Assembly: GCA_949130495.1 (NCBI GenBank)
Contig: OX422220.1
Location: 124,991,810 to 125,055,809 of the forward strand
Direction: 5' to 3'
Length of the DNA: 64,000 nucleotides
From: Sambucus nigra
Taxonomy: Eukaryota > Streptophyta > Magnoliopsida > Dipsacales > Adoxaceae
How positions within the stretch are numbered: the first letter of the stretch is position 1; every line of letters begins with the position of its first letter. This document shows, in pieces, positions 47,642 to 57,594 of this stretch. The notes beneath the pieces were generated by a model. The model saw only the letters and a list, made by a program, of their open reading frames with translations, searched no databases and had not been told where the DNA came from. The position numbers and the translations under genes were made by a program.

Positions 47642-48163
47642 GTGTTCGGTAGAGCCAGAAGAGGAATAAATGAGAATGAGGAAGACAGGTACCTGTTCAA
47701 GAAAGGAGCCCTATCAGAGGGTCACTTCTCTTCAGATGAAGATGTTTGGAACCTTCTCATTGACGGGTCTTCTTATGAAAGTGGAAGTGGTGCATGGCTG
47801 ATACTGTCAGCTCAGGATGGTACCAACATTGAATATGCACTAAGGTTTAACTTCAAAGCATCAAACAACGAGTCAGAATATGAGGCCTTTATAACATGCC
47901 TCTCTTTAGAAAAAACTTTTAGAGTTGGCCAACTCTTACTTCATAATGACTTAAGGTTGGTTGTCAACCAGATACTTGGAATGTATAAGGCCAAGGATGA
48001 TAGGATGGTGAAATACCTGAAGAGGGTAAAAATGATGCTAGAAGTCTTAGAAGAGGTAAATATGAAGAGGGTACCTTGACAAGACAACATTCATGCAGAT
48101 GCATTAGCAAGGCTGGCTTCAGCAATAAGGATAAGCATCAGAAGGACAGTACCAGTTGAAATC
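47642..48163 (+). pseudogene. Element D second RNase H domain
   Basis: LLIDGSSYESGSGAWLILSA gives the first Asp, SNNESEYEAFITCL the Glu and LHNDLRLVVNQILGMY the second Asp. A stop near 48,078 is followed by DNIHADALARLASA, which keeps the last Asp. The domain is the extra RNase H of the Tat lineage and equals 40,880-41,290 in C and 57,940-58,370 in E. Confidence 0.82.
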
Positions 48164-49434
48164 TTGTGCAAACTGACCATTGAGGATGAAGAGGTTGCTA
48201 CCTCTTTCCTCAACTTAAACCTAGGAGACTCATGGATGGACCCCCTCATCAGATATATTAGAGAGGAAAAGTTATCGAAATCGAAGCTGGAAAGGAGGAA
48301 ATTAAGGTACAGAGTTGCAAAGTTCTCAATAATAGGAGATGTCCTATATAAGAAAGGATTTATAATGCCTCTTCTCAGATGTGTCCATCCCATAGAGGTC
48401 CCCCGCATCTTATAGGATATACACGAGGGTTCTTGCTCCAGTCACATAGGAGGAAGACCTTTAGATAAGAGGAAAATTACGCAGGGATACTGGTGGTCAA
48501 CCTTGGCTAAAGACGCTGCAGCCTACGTGAAGAGGTGTGACAAGTACCAAAGATTCTCCACTATCCCTCATCAATCTATGACATCGATGAGTTCCCCTTG
48601 CCCATTTGCGGTATGGGGGATTGACTTGGTGGGACCATTGCCAAGGGCTGCGAATAATTACTAATTTTTTATAGTAGCAATTGATTACTTCTGCAAGTGG
48701 GTAGAGGCTGAGCCGATGATCATGATTACAGAGAAGAAGACCTTCTAGTTTATCTGGAAGAGCATCATATATAGGCATGGTCTTTTGAACACCCTCATCT
48801 GAGACAAAGGAACCCATTTCAAGAATTCTTCCTTACAGAAATACTGCGAGAGAGTCGGGATCAAGAAATTTTTCTCTTCTCCCGGCCGATCCCAAGAAAA
48901 TGGGCAGACCAAAGTCACAAAGTGAATAATCCTCTACGGGATTAAGAAGATGTTGAAAGAGGCCAATGGGAGATTGACAGAAGAGGTTTATGCAGTGTTA
49001 TGGGCCTACAGAACAATGGTAAGGACACCAATGGGGGAGACCCCATTTATGTTAGCACGTGGCTCATAAGCCGTCATACCTATAGAAGTAGGACTCCCCA
49101 CTTACAGAGTTTAGGCATACGATCCCGAGAAGAATGGGAAAGAGAGAAGGATTGACCTAGATTTGATCGAGGAGAGAAGGGAAGACACTGAGATTAGATA
49201 GGCATCCTACTAGCAGAGAATAAAAAAGTTCTACAATCAAAGGGTGAAATTAAGACCTACAGCTATAAGAGCAAGAATACATTACAAAAGGCAAACAAGC
49301 TTCACCCGAATTGGCATGGTCCCTATAAAGTTGTCGATGAGGTTGTACCCGGTACCTATTGGCTAGAAAATCTCGAGGGGGAAACTTTCTCCAATCTATG
49401 GAATGCTGATCACTTGAAGAAGGACTACATATGA
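48164..49434 (+). pseudogene. Element D integrase, catalytic Glu changed to Lys
   Basis: The N-terminal part has HEGSCSSHIGGRP and KRCDKYQRF, where the last zinc Cys is Tyr. The core has VWGIDLVGPLPRA and IVAIDYFCKWVEAEPM, then DKGTHFKNSS with the second Asp. ENGQTKVTK has Lys (codon 48,911-48,913) at the Glu position. The C-terminal domain ends WNADHLKKDYI. Several glutamine positions are TAG stops (near 48,749 and 49,199-49,215). This is the end of pol. Confidence 0.84.
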
Positions 49435-49555
49435 TGATTGCAATTATTTCTATGTAAATGTATCATGTTATAAAGAGAATATTAATGAGAAGAGCAGTTC
49501 TTGTGTCAATACTTTGTTTGGATTGTTTTAATGGTGAAATTTATAAGGGTAATAT

Positions 49556-50722
49556 CTTAGTTAGATGACCTCAGACCTTAAAACATCATAATTTAGTGAC
49601 AGAGTCTGAGGTGAAACATCATATTGGGATGACCTCAGACCTTAAAACATCATAATTTAGTGACAGGGTCTGAGGTGAAACATCTTAGTTAGATGACCTC
49701 AGACCTTAAAACATCATAATTTGGTGACAGTGTCTGAGGTGAAACATCATAGTGGGATGACCTCAAACCTTAAACATCATTAATTTGGTGAAATTTATGA
49801 GGGTAACATCTTAGTTTGATGACCTCAGACCTTAAATCATCATAATTTGGTGATAAGGTCTGAGGTGAAACGTCATAGTGGGATCAGACCTTAAACATCA
49901 TTAATTTGATGAAATTTATGAGGGTAACATCTTAGTTTGATGACCTCAGACCTTAAAACATCATAATTTAATGACAGGGTCTGAGGTGAAACATCATATT
50001 TGGATGATCTCAGACCTTAAACATCATTAATTTGGTGAAATTTTTTAGGGTAACATCTTAGTTTGATGTCCTCAGATCTTAAAACATCATAATTTAGTGA
50101 CAAGGTTTGAGGTGAAACATCATATTTGGATGACCTCAGAACTTAAACATCATTAATTTGGTGAAATTTATGAGGGTAACATCTTAGTTTGATGACCTCA
50201 GACCTTAAAACATCATAATTTGGTGACTAGGTCTGAGATGAAACATCATAATGGGATGACCTCGAACCTTAAATATCATTAATTTGGTGAAAATTTATGA
50301 GGGTAACATCTTAGTTAGATGACCTCAGACCTTAAAACATCATAATTTGATGACAAGGTCTGAGGTGAAACATCATATTTGGATGACCTCAGACCTTAAA
50401 CATCATTAATTTGGTGGAATTTATGAGGGTAACATCTTAGTTTGATGACCTCAGACCTTAAAACATCATAATTTGGTGACAAGTTCTGAGTTGAAACATC
50501 ATATTTGGATGACCTCAGACCTTAAACATCATTAATTTGGTAAAATTTATGAGGGTGACATCTTAGTTTGATGACCTCAGACCTTAAAACATCATAATTT
50601 GGTGATAAGGTCTGAGGTGAAACATCATATTAGGATGACCTCAGACCTTTAAACATCATTAATTTGGTGAAATTTATCAGGGTAACATCTTAGTTTGATG
50701 ACCTCAGACCTAACATCATAGC
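49556..50722 (+). repeat. Tandem hairpin array of element D: about 19 units of about 63 bp
   Basis: Most units carry ACCTCAGACC, about 25 bases of AT-rich spacer, and then GGTCTGAGGT, an exact inverted repeat able to form a 10-bp stem. Two unit types alternate: one with the right arm (GGTCTGAGGTGAAACATC) and one in which that arm is replaced by AAATTTATGAGGGTAACATC. The dimer is therefore about 125 bp. The array lies between the integrase stop and the antisense gene. Confidence 0.88.
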
Positions 50723-50956
50723 TTAGTGATGAAGACACCATTATATTGAGATTTCAAGCCTTAATAGAAACACCATTGTATGACATATAAAAACTATCCA
50801 AAGAAGCATTCGTCAAAAGAAACAAAATCCTCTGAAGATGATGATATAACATGAAGCTAGAAGTACAAGTCAAATTTGCAAGAAAATGTTATCAAAGGTT
50901 ATAAATAATTACAGATTAAAAGCAAAAATTGCAAGTGAAGCTTCACAAATTATGGT
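50723..50956. other. AT-rich spacer between hairpin array and antisense gene of D
   Basis: No ORF or repeat of note. It would be the 3' untranslated part of the antisense gene, with AT-rich sequence that could hold its polyadenylation signals. Confidence 0.45.
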
Positions 50957-51976
50957 CTAGGTGTCTGCATCCACAGGATTGGTAACCTCGGCCCCATCAT
51001 TTTGGACGATGTTGGTAACCTCGATCCCATCATCTTGAGGGTTGACATCCTCAGTCTCTATAGCTTCTGGCTGGGTAGTCTTTGTAAGAGAAGTAGCTTC
51101 CTCCTCAACCTCTTGCAAGGCCTGAGGAAACTAAGTGTTACCATAGCTGAGACCAATGAAGTCCAAGGCTGTCAAACTCCCTGACTCTTTTTCTTTGATG
51201 GCCTCCTATCTACTAGTAGCTTTAACACCTCTTTTTAGGTATTCAAAGCTGAAGCTTATAAATTCATCAGAGACCTTGTAGTCGGCCATGATCTTTACAG
51301 CGGCGTCCTCAAGGGAAGTTTTCATAGCAGCATCAACCTTTTGTTGAAGAATGTCGTCCTTGGCCTTCAGGGCAGAGGTGAGGTCCTTCTGAAGCTTTGT
51401 AATATCCCTATCCGTCCGCTTCACTTTATTCTTAGATTTACCCAAGGCAGTCTTCAGACGTTCAACCTCAGCATTTAGAGAGGCATCCACCTTCTGGGCC
51501 TCTTTTCCCTTCTCAATTAAGGGCATCTTCCTCAGGGTCCAATTAATAAATTGGTGCATGGACATAATACCCTGCAACACAAAGTCAGATGTATTAGATC
51601 AAGACAACCAAAATCAAGTACGAGGTTACACTTGGTACCAAAAAATCTAACATCTCTACCTAGATGGACATATGAAGGCAAAACTCAGCTAGTAGAGTGG
51701 TATCTATAGAGTGTAAAAAGTTCTTGTTAGCATCAATCATCACAGAGCCAATGGCATCCATCGCCTTCAGACCATGACCAATCAGGTTATCACTGATCTT
51801 TAACTGCTCCAGGCGAGTAGCCAGTGCATCAGTGGACGAGATGGGGATATCACAATCCCCCTTTTGGGCTTTTCCCTGTCTCTGATCCTCAGGGGAAGTG
51901 GCGGTGGATTTCCTCTTCTTTGTAGCGTCGGCCTTAGAAGTGCTGATATTCTTCTTTGGGTGGGGAGGAGGAGGTG
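50957..51976 (-). pseudogene. Antisense gene of element D, C-terminal two exons, cut by E
   Basis: On the minus strand the first part has PKKNISTSKADATKKRKST and RLEQLKISDNLIGHGLKAMD. A likely intron lies at about 51,575-51,668 (donor after CCATCTAG with GTAGAG; acceptor TGTTGCAG). The next exon (51,206-51,575) is a predicted coiled coil: SLNAEVERLKTALGKSKNK, then LQKDLTSALKAKDDIL. An acidic tail ends VDADT and a TAG at 50,957-50,959. One in-frame stop follows KATSR. Antisense ORFs between pol and the 3' LTR are known in Tat-lineage elements; their function is not settled. E removed the N-terminal side. Confidence 0.72.
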
Positions 51977-52493
51977 TGTTGATGTAAAAAACTAAATTAT
52001 CTCTAATTAATCAATCACAGATAAATAAATTAATAAAACAAAGGATTTTAAAAGTGTTTCAGCCTGATGAAAATAGCTTACGTTCACTGTGTTTGTATTG
52101 CTGATTGTTTATTTGGAATCTCGATAATAGGTTTACCAAGAGATCCAAAGTCCCCTTCTTATGAGGAGGTTATAATGTATTATAGCCTTGAGTCTGTACA
52201 TATGAAAGGACAATGCGCTGTTATCTAGTAGACATATACATATGTACGATAATAATGCTCATTTAATACGTAGCTGTCTTTTGATTTTCTTGATTTGAAT
52301 GCTCTGAACGCTAAGTAGCTCGGACCGCCTGAGTTGGTCGGTACGCTTAAGTTGCTCGTTGCTCATGAGTTGCTCGGAGCCCAGAGTATCTCGGTGATAG
52401 TATGTTGTTCATTGAAAGTGTTTGTATTTGCCACGTAGATTGACACGTGTCTTTTAATGATTGGTCTATGTCAACAGACAAAATTTGGTGCCA
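51977..52493 (-). repeat. 3' LTR of element E (517 bp)
   Basis: On the minus strand it begins TGGCACCAAATTTTGTCTG and ends TTTTTTACATCAACA, as in the C LTR. A TATA-like GCTATAATACAT is near 52,175-52,186 in that orientation. Confidence 0.83.
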
Positions 52494-52509
52494 ACAGAAG
52501 CCCCCAATG
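52494..52509 (-). promoter_or_regulatory. Polypurine tract of element E
   Basis: The minus strand reads CATTGGGGGCTTCTGT directly before the LTR start TGGCACC, the usual purine-rich primer for plus-strand synthesis. Confidence 0.78.
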
Positions 52510-52913
52510 TTTCACTGTTGAGGTTGAAAGAGAGTGTGGAACATTTTACTTGAAAACTGCTTGGATTACTGATCTTTATGGATTTTAGGAAAATTTAATA
52601 TTCCCTTTTGAGCAGATAATATCAAGCTAAATATTTAGAATTTTCACGATCACTTTGATATTTGTGCCCTTTTCTTCTTTTAGTCGCCGAAAACGAAAAC
52701 GTCTTTCCTTATAATCATTATTTTTCTCTATTCCCGAGGTAAAGTATTTAAGTGAGATAGAAATCCTATCATTTTTCACTTTTCAAATCTGTATCTCTGA
52801 ACTCTTCATCTTCTCTCGATCTTGTGCCTTCATTTTTTCCATCGTTCATTGATAACTGATCTCTATTTCCTCTGTAAGATTTTCTTCTTTCTTTTTTATT
52901 TTCTTTATTCACC
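52510..52913 (+). promoter_or_regulatory. Putative promoter and leader of the antisense gene of E
   Basis: It holds a TATA-like GTATTTAAG near 52,745, followed by a CT-rich stretch with TCTTCATCTTCTCTCGATC, as in plant 5' leaders, and then the start codon in a strong context (ACCATGG at 52,911). No splice or promoter evidence beyond sequence is available. Confidence 0.4.
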
Positions 52914-55074
52914 ATGGTTTATCTTGTTGAATCGTTAGACAGATTTCGGTCTGAGCTTTTAATACCTTCATGGGTTATCTTGGAAGAAATTTCTGGTCCT
53001 TATGAATATTTTTCTTTGGCTGAGGGACATTGGTTCCCAAGTCTTTTTGTAGCTGAATGTAGCTTTTTTTCCCCGCCAAATCCCCTGTGTATGGAGTTTT
53101 TCCAATATTTCGATATTGTACCCAAAAAAGTGGCTCCAAATACATGGAGGGTGGTTAATGGCGTACATAGGTTGAATCAACTTTATGGAACTCGTTTAGG
53201 GATTCCAAAGATTATATATTACTACAGATGGGTTACCAGTGATAATACTTTTTATTTAAAAACTAGGTTTTCGAATAGAGCTTTAGTTGTCAATCTTCCT
53301 AATGCCAACAGGGACTATTTTGATCACGGGGCTGTGATGAAAAATTGGCAACACCCTCCATTAAATGGAGATGATGTATACCAATGTCCCAGGTGTCCAC
53401 CTTATGGCAATGGGATAGGTTGTTTTTATATTTGAAATCTTGTTTTCTTTGTATTTGATAAAATGCATCACTGACATTTTATTTTGTTTGTTACAGTTGA
53501 AGTAAAAGAAAACCTCCAAAAGAAACTGAGGTTAATATAAAGCATTTAAAACTTATCTAGGGCTTACATCAATTTGTTGCCGGGGAGCACGTTAGATCTG
53601 CTTCTTATTTGCTGCAATACAGAAGCTACACTTCATCTTTCATTGCTCGTCCTTGTCCAGTGGTGGTTGATCTTGATCAAGTACCAGCCTCTGAAATAAG
53701 TGTGGAGGGTTCTTCTTCTGACTTGAGCATTCCTATTACTGATCTAATGAAGAAGAGGAGAGCTCCTGCCTTTTTTGACAAGTCTGCCTTTGCCACCGAT
53801 GGGGCAAAGAAGAGTAAACAAGATGTCCCAGATGAAGGGACAAAAAAGACAGACATACCCTCTTCCATTGCTGCCAAAGAAACTATTAAGAAGCCCCCCG
53901 TGCCTTCGAGTAAGACTGTTGTCATCCCACCTTCAAATGAAACTGTTGTCATCTCCCCAACAGAGACAACATCTTTAATTGAAAGTGCTCCTGCTCCTCT
54001 GAGGAGGTTAAAAAGAAGTTCTTCTGAGAGACCTATTGAAACTATCTCTCAACCTTCAAATGTTGAAGGTAGTATTCCAACTCTTGTTGCTCCGAGCTCT
54101 TCTGTGGGCTTGGTAAGATCCTGGACTGTTCCAGAATCCCAAGGTGTTGAAGACACCTTTTCTCGTGAGAAACTTACTATATTGGCTGCTAAACATATTG
54201 CATCATTAAGTATTGTTAGCATGAGTCCTTTATTCTCTAATACTATATTCATATATTGACTTAAATTTCCTTCTTTTTTCAGCTTGTGATGTGTTTCAAC
54301 AGTATTTTGAAGAAGGGTGAAGTTATCAGGGCTTCAAGCTCCTCAGATGGAGTAGAAGAAGATTTTGTTGGACTAACCCAGTCTTTGAGGGAATCTCATC
54401 AGAAGTACGAGGAAGACAAAGATGCTTGGGAAAAGCAGTTGAAATCTGTTGAAGCGAATCGAGATCAGGCTGAAATTGCCTCCAAAGAGTTGGAAAAGAA
54501 ATTAAAGGAGGCTAAACAGAGCAACAAGGATTTTGAGGTCAAGCTTAAATCTGCGGAGGAAAATGTTGCTAAGCTTCAAGATGTTGAGCAACATAAGGCA
54601 ATGGTAGAATAAAAGCTGAAGTCTATCGAAGACCTCTTTAGGGAAAGGACCTCCTTTGAGAAGGTAAAAAGGAAAGCTGTAGTTAAAAAATCCTTCAGTG
54701 CTGGTTGGGACAAAGGCTGGAATAAGGGCCTGGCTGTCATGTCTTCTCAAGTGGAGTATGCTAGTGTCAAATATTTTAGGGATGGATGGGTAGAGGCCTT
54801 GCAAGAGTTGAAGGTTGCTGAGAATTCTGAGTTGTTCCAACAGCACACTCATGGTCCTCCTCCTTCTCCTAGAGAAGAAGAAGAAGATGAAGCAGCTTCA
54901 GATAAGTCTTCTATAATGACAGGAGATCAGGTCCCTATTGTTCCCATTATTCAACCTTTCGAGAAACTCCAACCAGCTAGTGCTTATGCCGAGCAGCTGC
55001 CATTGCTCGCCGAGCAACCAACCCCTTCATCCAAACCTTCTGAAGAAGTCGTAGGAAATAAAGAGAAGGTGTAA
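52914..55074 (+). pseudogene. Antisense gene of element E: exons with two probable introns
   Basis: Exon 1 (52,914-53,392) encodes MVYLVESLDRFRSELLIPSW and continues through EEISGPYEYFSLAEGHWFPS. A 104-bp intron (53,393-53,496, CAG/GTGTCC to TTACAG) joins in phase, with a TGA two codons into the next exon. Exon 2 to about 54,209 has GLHQFVAGEHVRSASYLLQY and VVVDLDQV, followed by a Ser/Thr/Pro-rich part. A second intron (about 54,210-54,282, ending TTTTTTCAG) leads to a coiled-coil exon (SKELEKKLKEAKQSNKDF). A TAA at 54,610-54,612 (probably CAA once) interrupts it. The end is GWNKGLAVM, then EEEEDEAASDKSS, with a TAA at 55,075. Plant mobile-domain or transposon-like similarity is possible; I cannot name the family. 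Confidence 0.7.
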
Positions 55075-55213
55075 AGTTATTCGTGTCTTTTGTTTTCCTA
55101 TTTTTGTGAATGTAACCTTGAACTATGTTTTCCTTCATTATGACGAATAAAATTTGAACTTATGTTATTCATCTCTTACTTGCTCTGTTCGCTCCATTGT
55201 TGATTATTTTTTT

Positions 55214-55783
55214 ATTTCTTCTCTTTGCTAGTTTATGGCCAGGATGGAGCTTTTATCTGTTTATGATACATAGTTGATTAAGAAATGCATTGACTATTTC
55301 AAAGTTGGTCATGCATAACTTAATGAGGCCCATATAATTGACATCCTCGGATCAGGTGCCTCTGACCGAGCAGTTGAAGCTCTATATCACCTTGATACTC
55401 ATTTGTAGCAGTCGAACAACGAAGGATATAAGCAAGGGTGGTTAAATGCATTATTTGTCCTGAAGCTGGAGCAAGGTCACTTCTTGTGGGATTACTATGA
55501 ACCTGGGGTCCTTGATTTACCTATGCCTCCCTTCAATCTTGACCTTAATTGGATTCCTGCCCGTGCTATTCCTTGAATTTTGATATCGAAGTATCTCGGT
55601 GATTACAGTCTTCATTCAAACTTTGAGATAGCTCATCCAGGATACTTGCTTGATCGACCATCCAAAATTAACGTCAGAATGCTGCGAGATCTAAACTTTA
55701 TAAATTCCCCCTATGCATTAGATGATCGTCCAGCTGGGGTAGAACCTGTTTCAAAAGTAGAAGGAAAGAAACCAATAGAATAG
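55214..55783 (+). pseudogene. Second, decayed segment resembling the end of the antisense gene of E
   Basis: After a splice-acceptor-like TTCTCTTTGCTAG the plus strand encodes MARMELLSVYDT and, after stops, DILGSGASDRAVEALYHLD and GYKQGWLNALFVLKLEQGHF. The last part recalls DGWVEALQELKVAENSELF of the preceding exon. A final open piece (55,580-55,783) has SKYLGDYSLHSNFEIAHPGY and ends KPIE. It could be a fourth exon, a duplicated exon, or part of a second antisense gene. In-frame stops at several former glutamines show it is broken. Confidence 0.5.
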
Positions 55784-55918
55784 GATATTTGATGTAATGA
55801 ATTAGACTTCATATTCATATGTAATCTGCTTTGCTTTAATGAAGAAAAAGTTTGTCTTTTGCCATTTCATTTTCTTCGAAATAATTTGTAGCATGTCCTT
55901 GTTTTTTTTAATTGGTAA

Positions 55919-55990
<72 letters not shown>

Positions 55991-56157
55991 TATACTATAC
56001 TATACTATACTATATTATACTATACTATAATTATCCCATTTGTTGTTTGATTATAGTGACTTGTCACTCTTTGGGCCTAAGAAATGGAATGATTTTTATC
56101 CCATGTTCCTGCTTAGTTGTTGTAATCTCGTATGGATTACCTGGTTGCCTAGTTTGG
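55784..56157. repeat. Spacer with (TA)n and (CTATA)n microsatellites
   Basis: About 67 bp of alternating T and A at 55,923-55,989 pass directly into eight or nine copies of CTATA or TATAC up to about 56,030. No gene is visible in the rest. The reading frames over the TA run are artefacts. Confidence 0.85.
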
Positions 56158-56525
56158 TACCAACCAACCGGAGGTGGTGGTTATTGATTTACCAACCAAC
56201 CAGAGTTAGTGGTAATGAGTTTTCGACCAACCAGAGTTGGTGGTAATTGAATTGCCGACCAATCGGAGTTTGTGGTATTGAGTTACCGATGGTAATTGAA
56301 TTGCCGATCAACCGAAATTGGTTTTATTAAGTTACCGACCAACCAGAGTTGGTGGTATTGAGTTCTTGACCAACTGGAGTTGGTGGTAATTGAATTGCCG
56401 ACCAACCGGAGTCGGTGGTATTGAGTTCCCGACCAATCGGAGTTGGTGGTACTGAGTTCCCGACCAACCCGAGTTGGTGGTAATTGAATTGCCGACCAAC
56501 CAAATTTGGTGGTATTGCTTTGAAT
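56158..56525 (+). repeat. Tandem hairpin array of element E: about 12 units of about 32 bp
   Basis: Units contain ACCAAC, four bases such as CGGA, then GTTGGT, an inverted repeat with a 6-bp stem, followed by GGTAATTGAATTGCCG or GGTATTGAGTTCCCG. The two spacer types alternate irregularly. One unit near 56,287 is truncated to its second half. It lies between integrase and the antisense gene, the same place as the unrelated array in D. Confidence 0.85.
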
Positions 56526-56641
56526 TTAGGTTTGTGTAGTGTGTAGCACTAATATTTCAAACAAATTTCAACAAAGAAGGAAATATGGGTGAAATAACAC
56601 TTTATTCATATTAAAGAAACTGTATTACATAGGAATTTCAA

Positions 56642-57594
56642 TTACTGATAGTACTTGCGCAGGTGTTCTGCATTCCATGCATTCTTGAATTCTTCTCCCT
56701 CCAAAGTTTCAATTCTGTATGTCCCTGTACGAACAACTGCAGTTACTCTGTAAGGTCCATGCTAGTTGGCTTCCAGTTCATTATGCTTTTGGATTACTTT
56801 CTTCAGCACATAATCCCCTTCTTTCAAATCACGCTTCTTCACCCTTTTATTGTAGAACAAAGCTGTTCGTTGTTGATATACTGCATTCCTGATTGCTGCT
56901 TCTTCCCTGACTTCTTCAAGCATATCTAGGTCTAATCTTCTCATTAAGTTACTCATAGGGGATTTGAAGTTAAGCACCCTATGTGTCGGTAGACCCAATT
57001 CAGCAGGTATGACAGCCTCACTCCCAAATGTCAACATGTATGGAGACTCCCTAGTTGCTGTTCGTGGTGTAGTGCGATAGTCCAACAACATAGAGTGTAG
57101 CTCGTTGATCCAATTTCCCTTTGCATCATCGAGCTATTTTTTCAAACCATTCAATAGGGTTCTGTTCGTCACTTTAGTTTGCCCATTGCTCTAGGGATAG
57201 CCTGGCACAGAGTGGATCTTCAATACGTTAGATTGATGACAATAGGCTATAAATTCTTCGTTGTCAAATTGGGTTCCATGGTCGGTGATGAATGGATGAG
57301 GAAGACCATATCTGCAAATAATATTCTTCCAAATAAATTGATAGATTTTGTCGTATGTCATATCAATAAGAGGGTCAACTTCCACCCATTTAGTAAAATA
57401 ATCCACAACAACCATGGGGTATTTGAATCTTCCCTGGTCATTGGAAATGGCCCGACTAAGTCTATCCCCCACATGGAGAATGGCCAAGGGGACGTGATGG
57501 GTGTTAACAATGCTTGGGGAGTTCTTCGGATGGAAGAGAAACGTTGGCATTTATCGCACTTCTTGTCATAAGTTGCGCAATCAGCTCTCATCAT
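56642..57594 (-). pseudogene. Element E integrase, catalytic Glu changed to Lys
   Basis: On the minus strand KKCDKCQRFSSIRR keeps the zinc-finger cysteines. WGIDLVGPFPMTR and ITDHGTQFDNEEF carry the two Asp of DDE. SNGQTKVTNRTLLNGLKK has Lys (codon 57,173-57,175) where Glu is expected. The C-terminal part is well kept: YRTTPRTATRESPYMLTFGS, then LKEGDYVLKKVIQKHNELEA and a stop, then GPYRVTAVVRTGTYRIETLE and a final stop at 56,642. A stop before SNGQ (TAG) and another at KK-stop-LDD interrupt the core. Confidence 0.86.

Larger units (their letters stand above)
42315..51976 (+). mobile_element. Element D: Tat-type Ty3/gypsy copy inserted in C and cut by E
   Basis: LTR, primer site, gag, protease, RT, two RNase H domains and integrase are followed by a hairpin-repeat array and an antisense gene on the minus strand. 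The copy is cut by E at 51,977, so its 3' LTR is beyond the window. Same family as A by LTR ends, primer site and Gag. Stops, an altered RT box and an altered integrase show it is inactive. Confidence 0.88.

Noticed and set aside
49556..50722. CRISPR-like array (repeats of about 63 bp)
   Set aside because: Units have no unique spacers; the whole unit repeats, in plant retrotransposon context between integrase and an antisense gene.
55839..56187. ORFs over the TA repeat (poly Ile-Tyr)
   Set aside because: Pure microsatellite translation.
57179..57571. Plus-strand ORF of 130 codons
   Set aside because: It is the complement of the integrase core of E, whose minus-strand motifs are clear.
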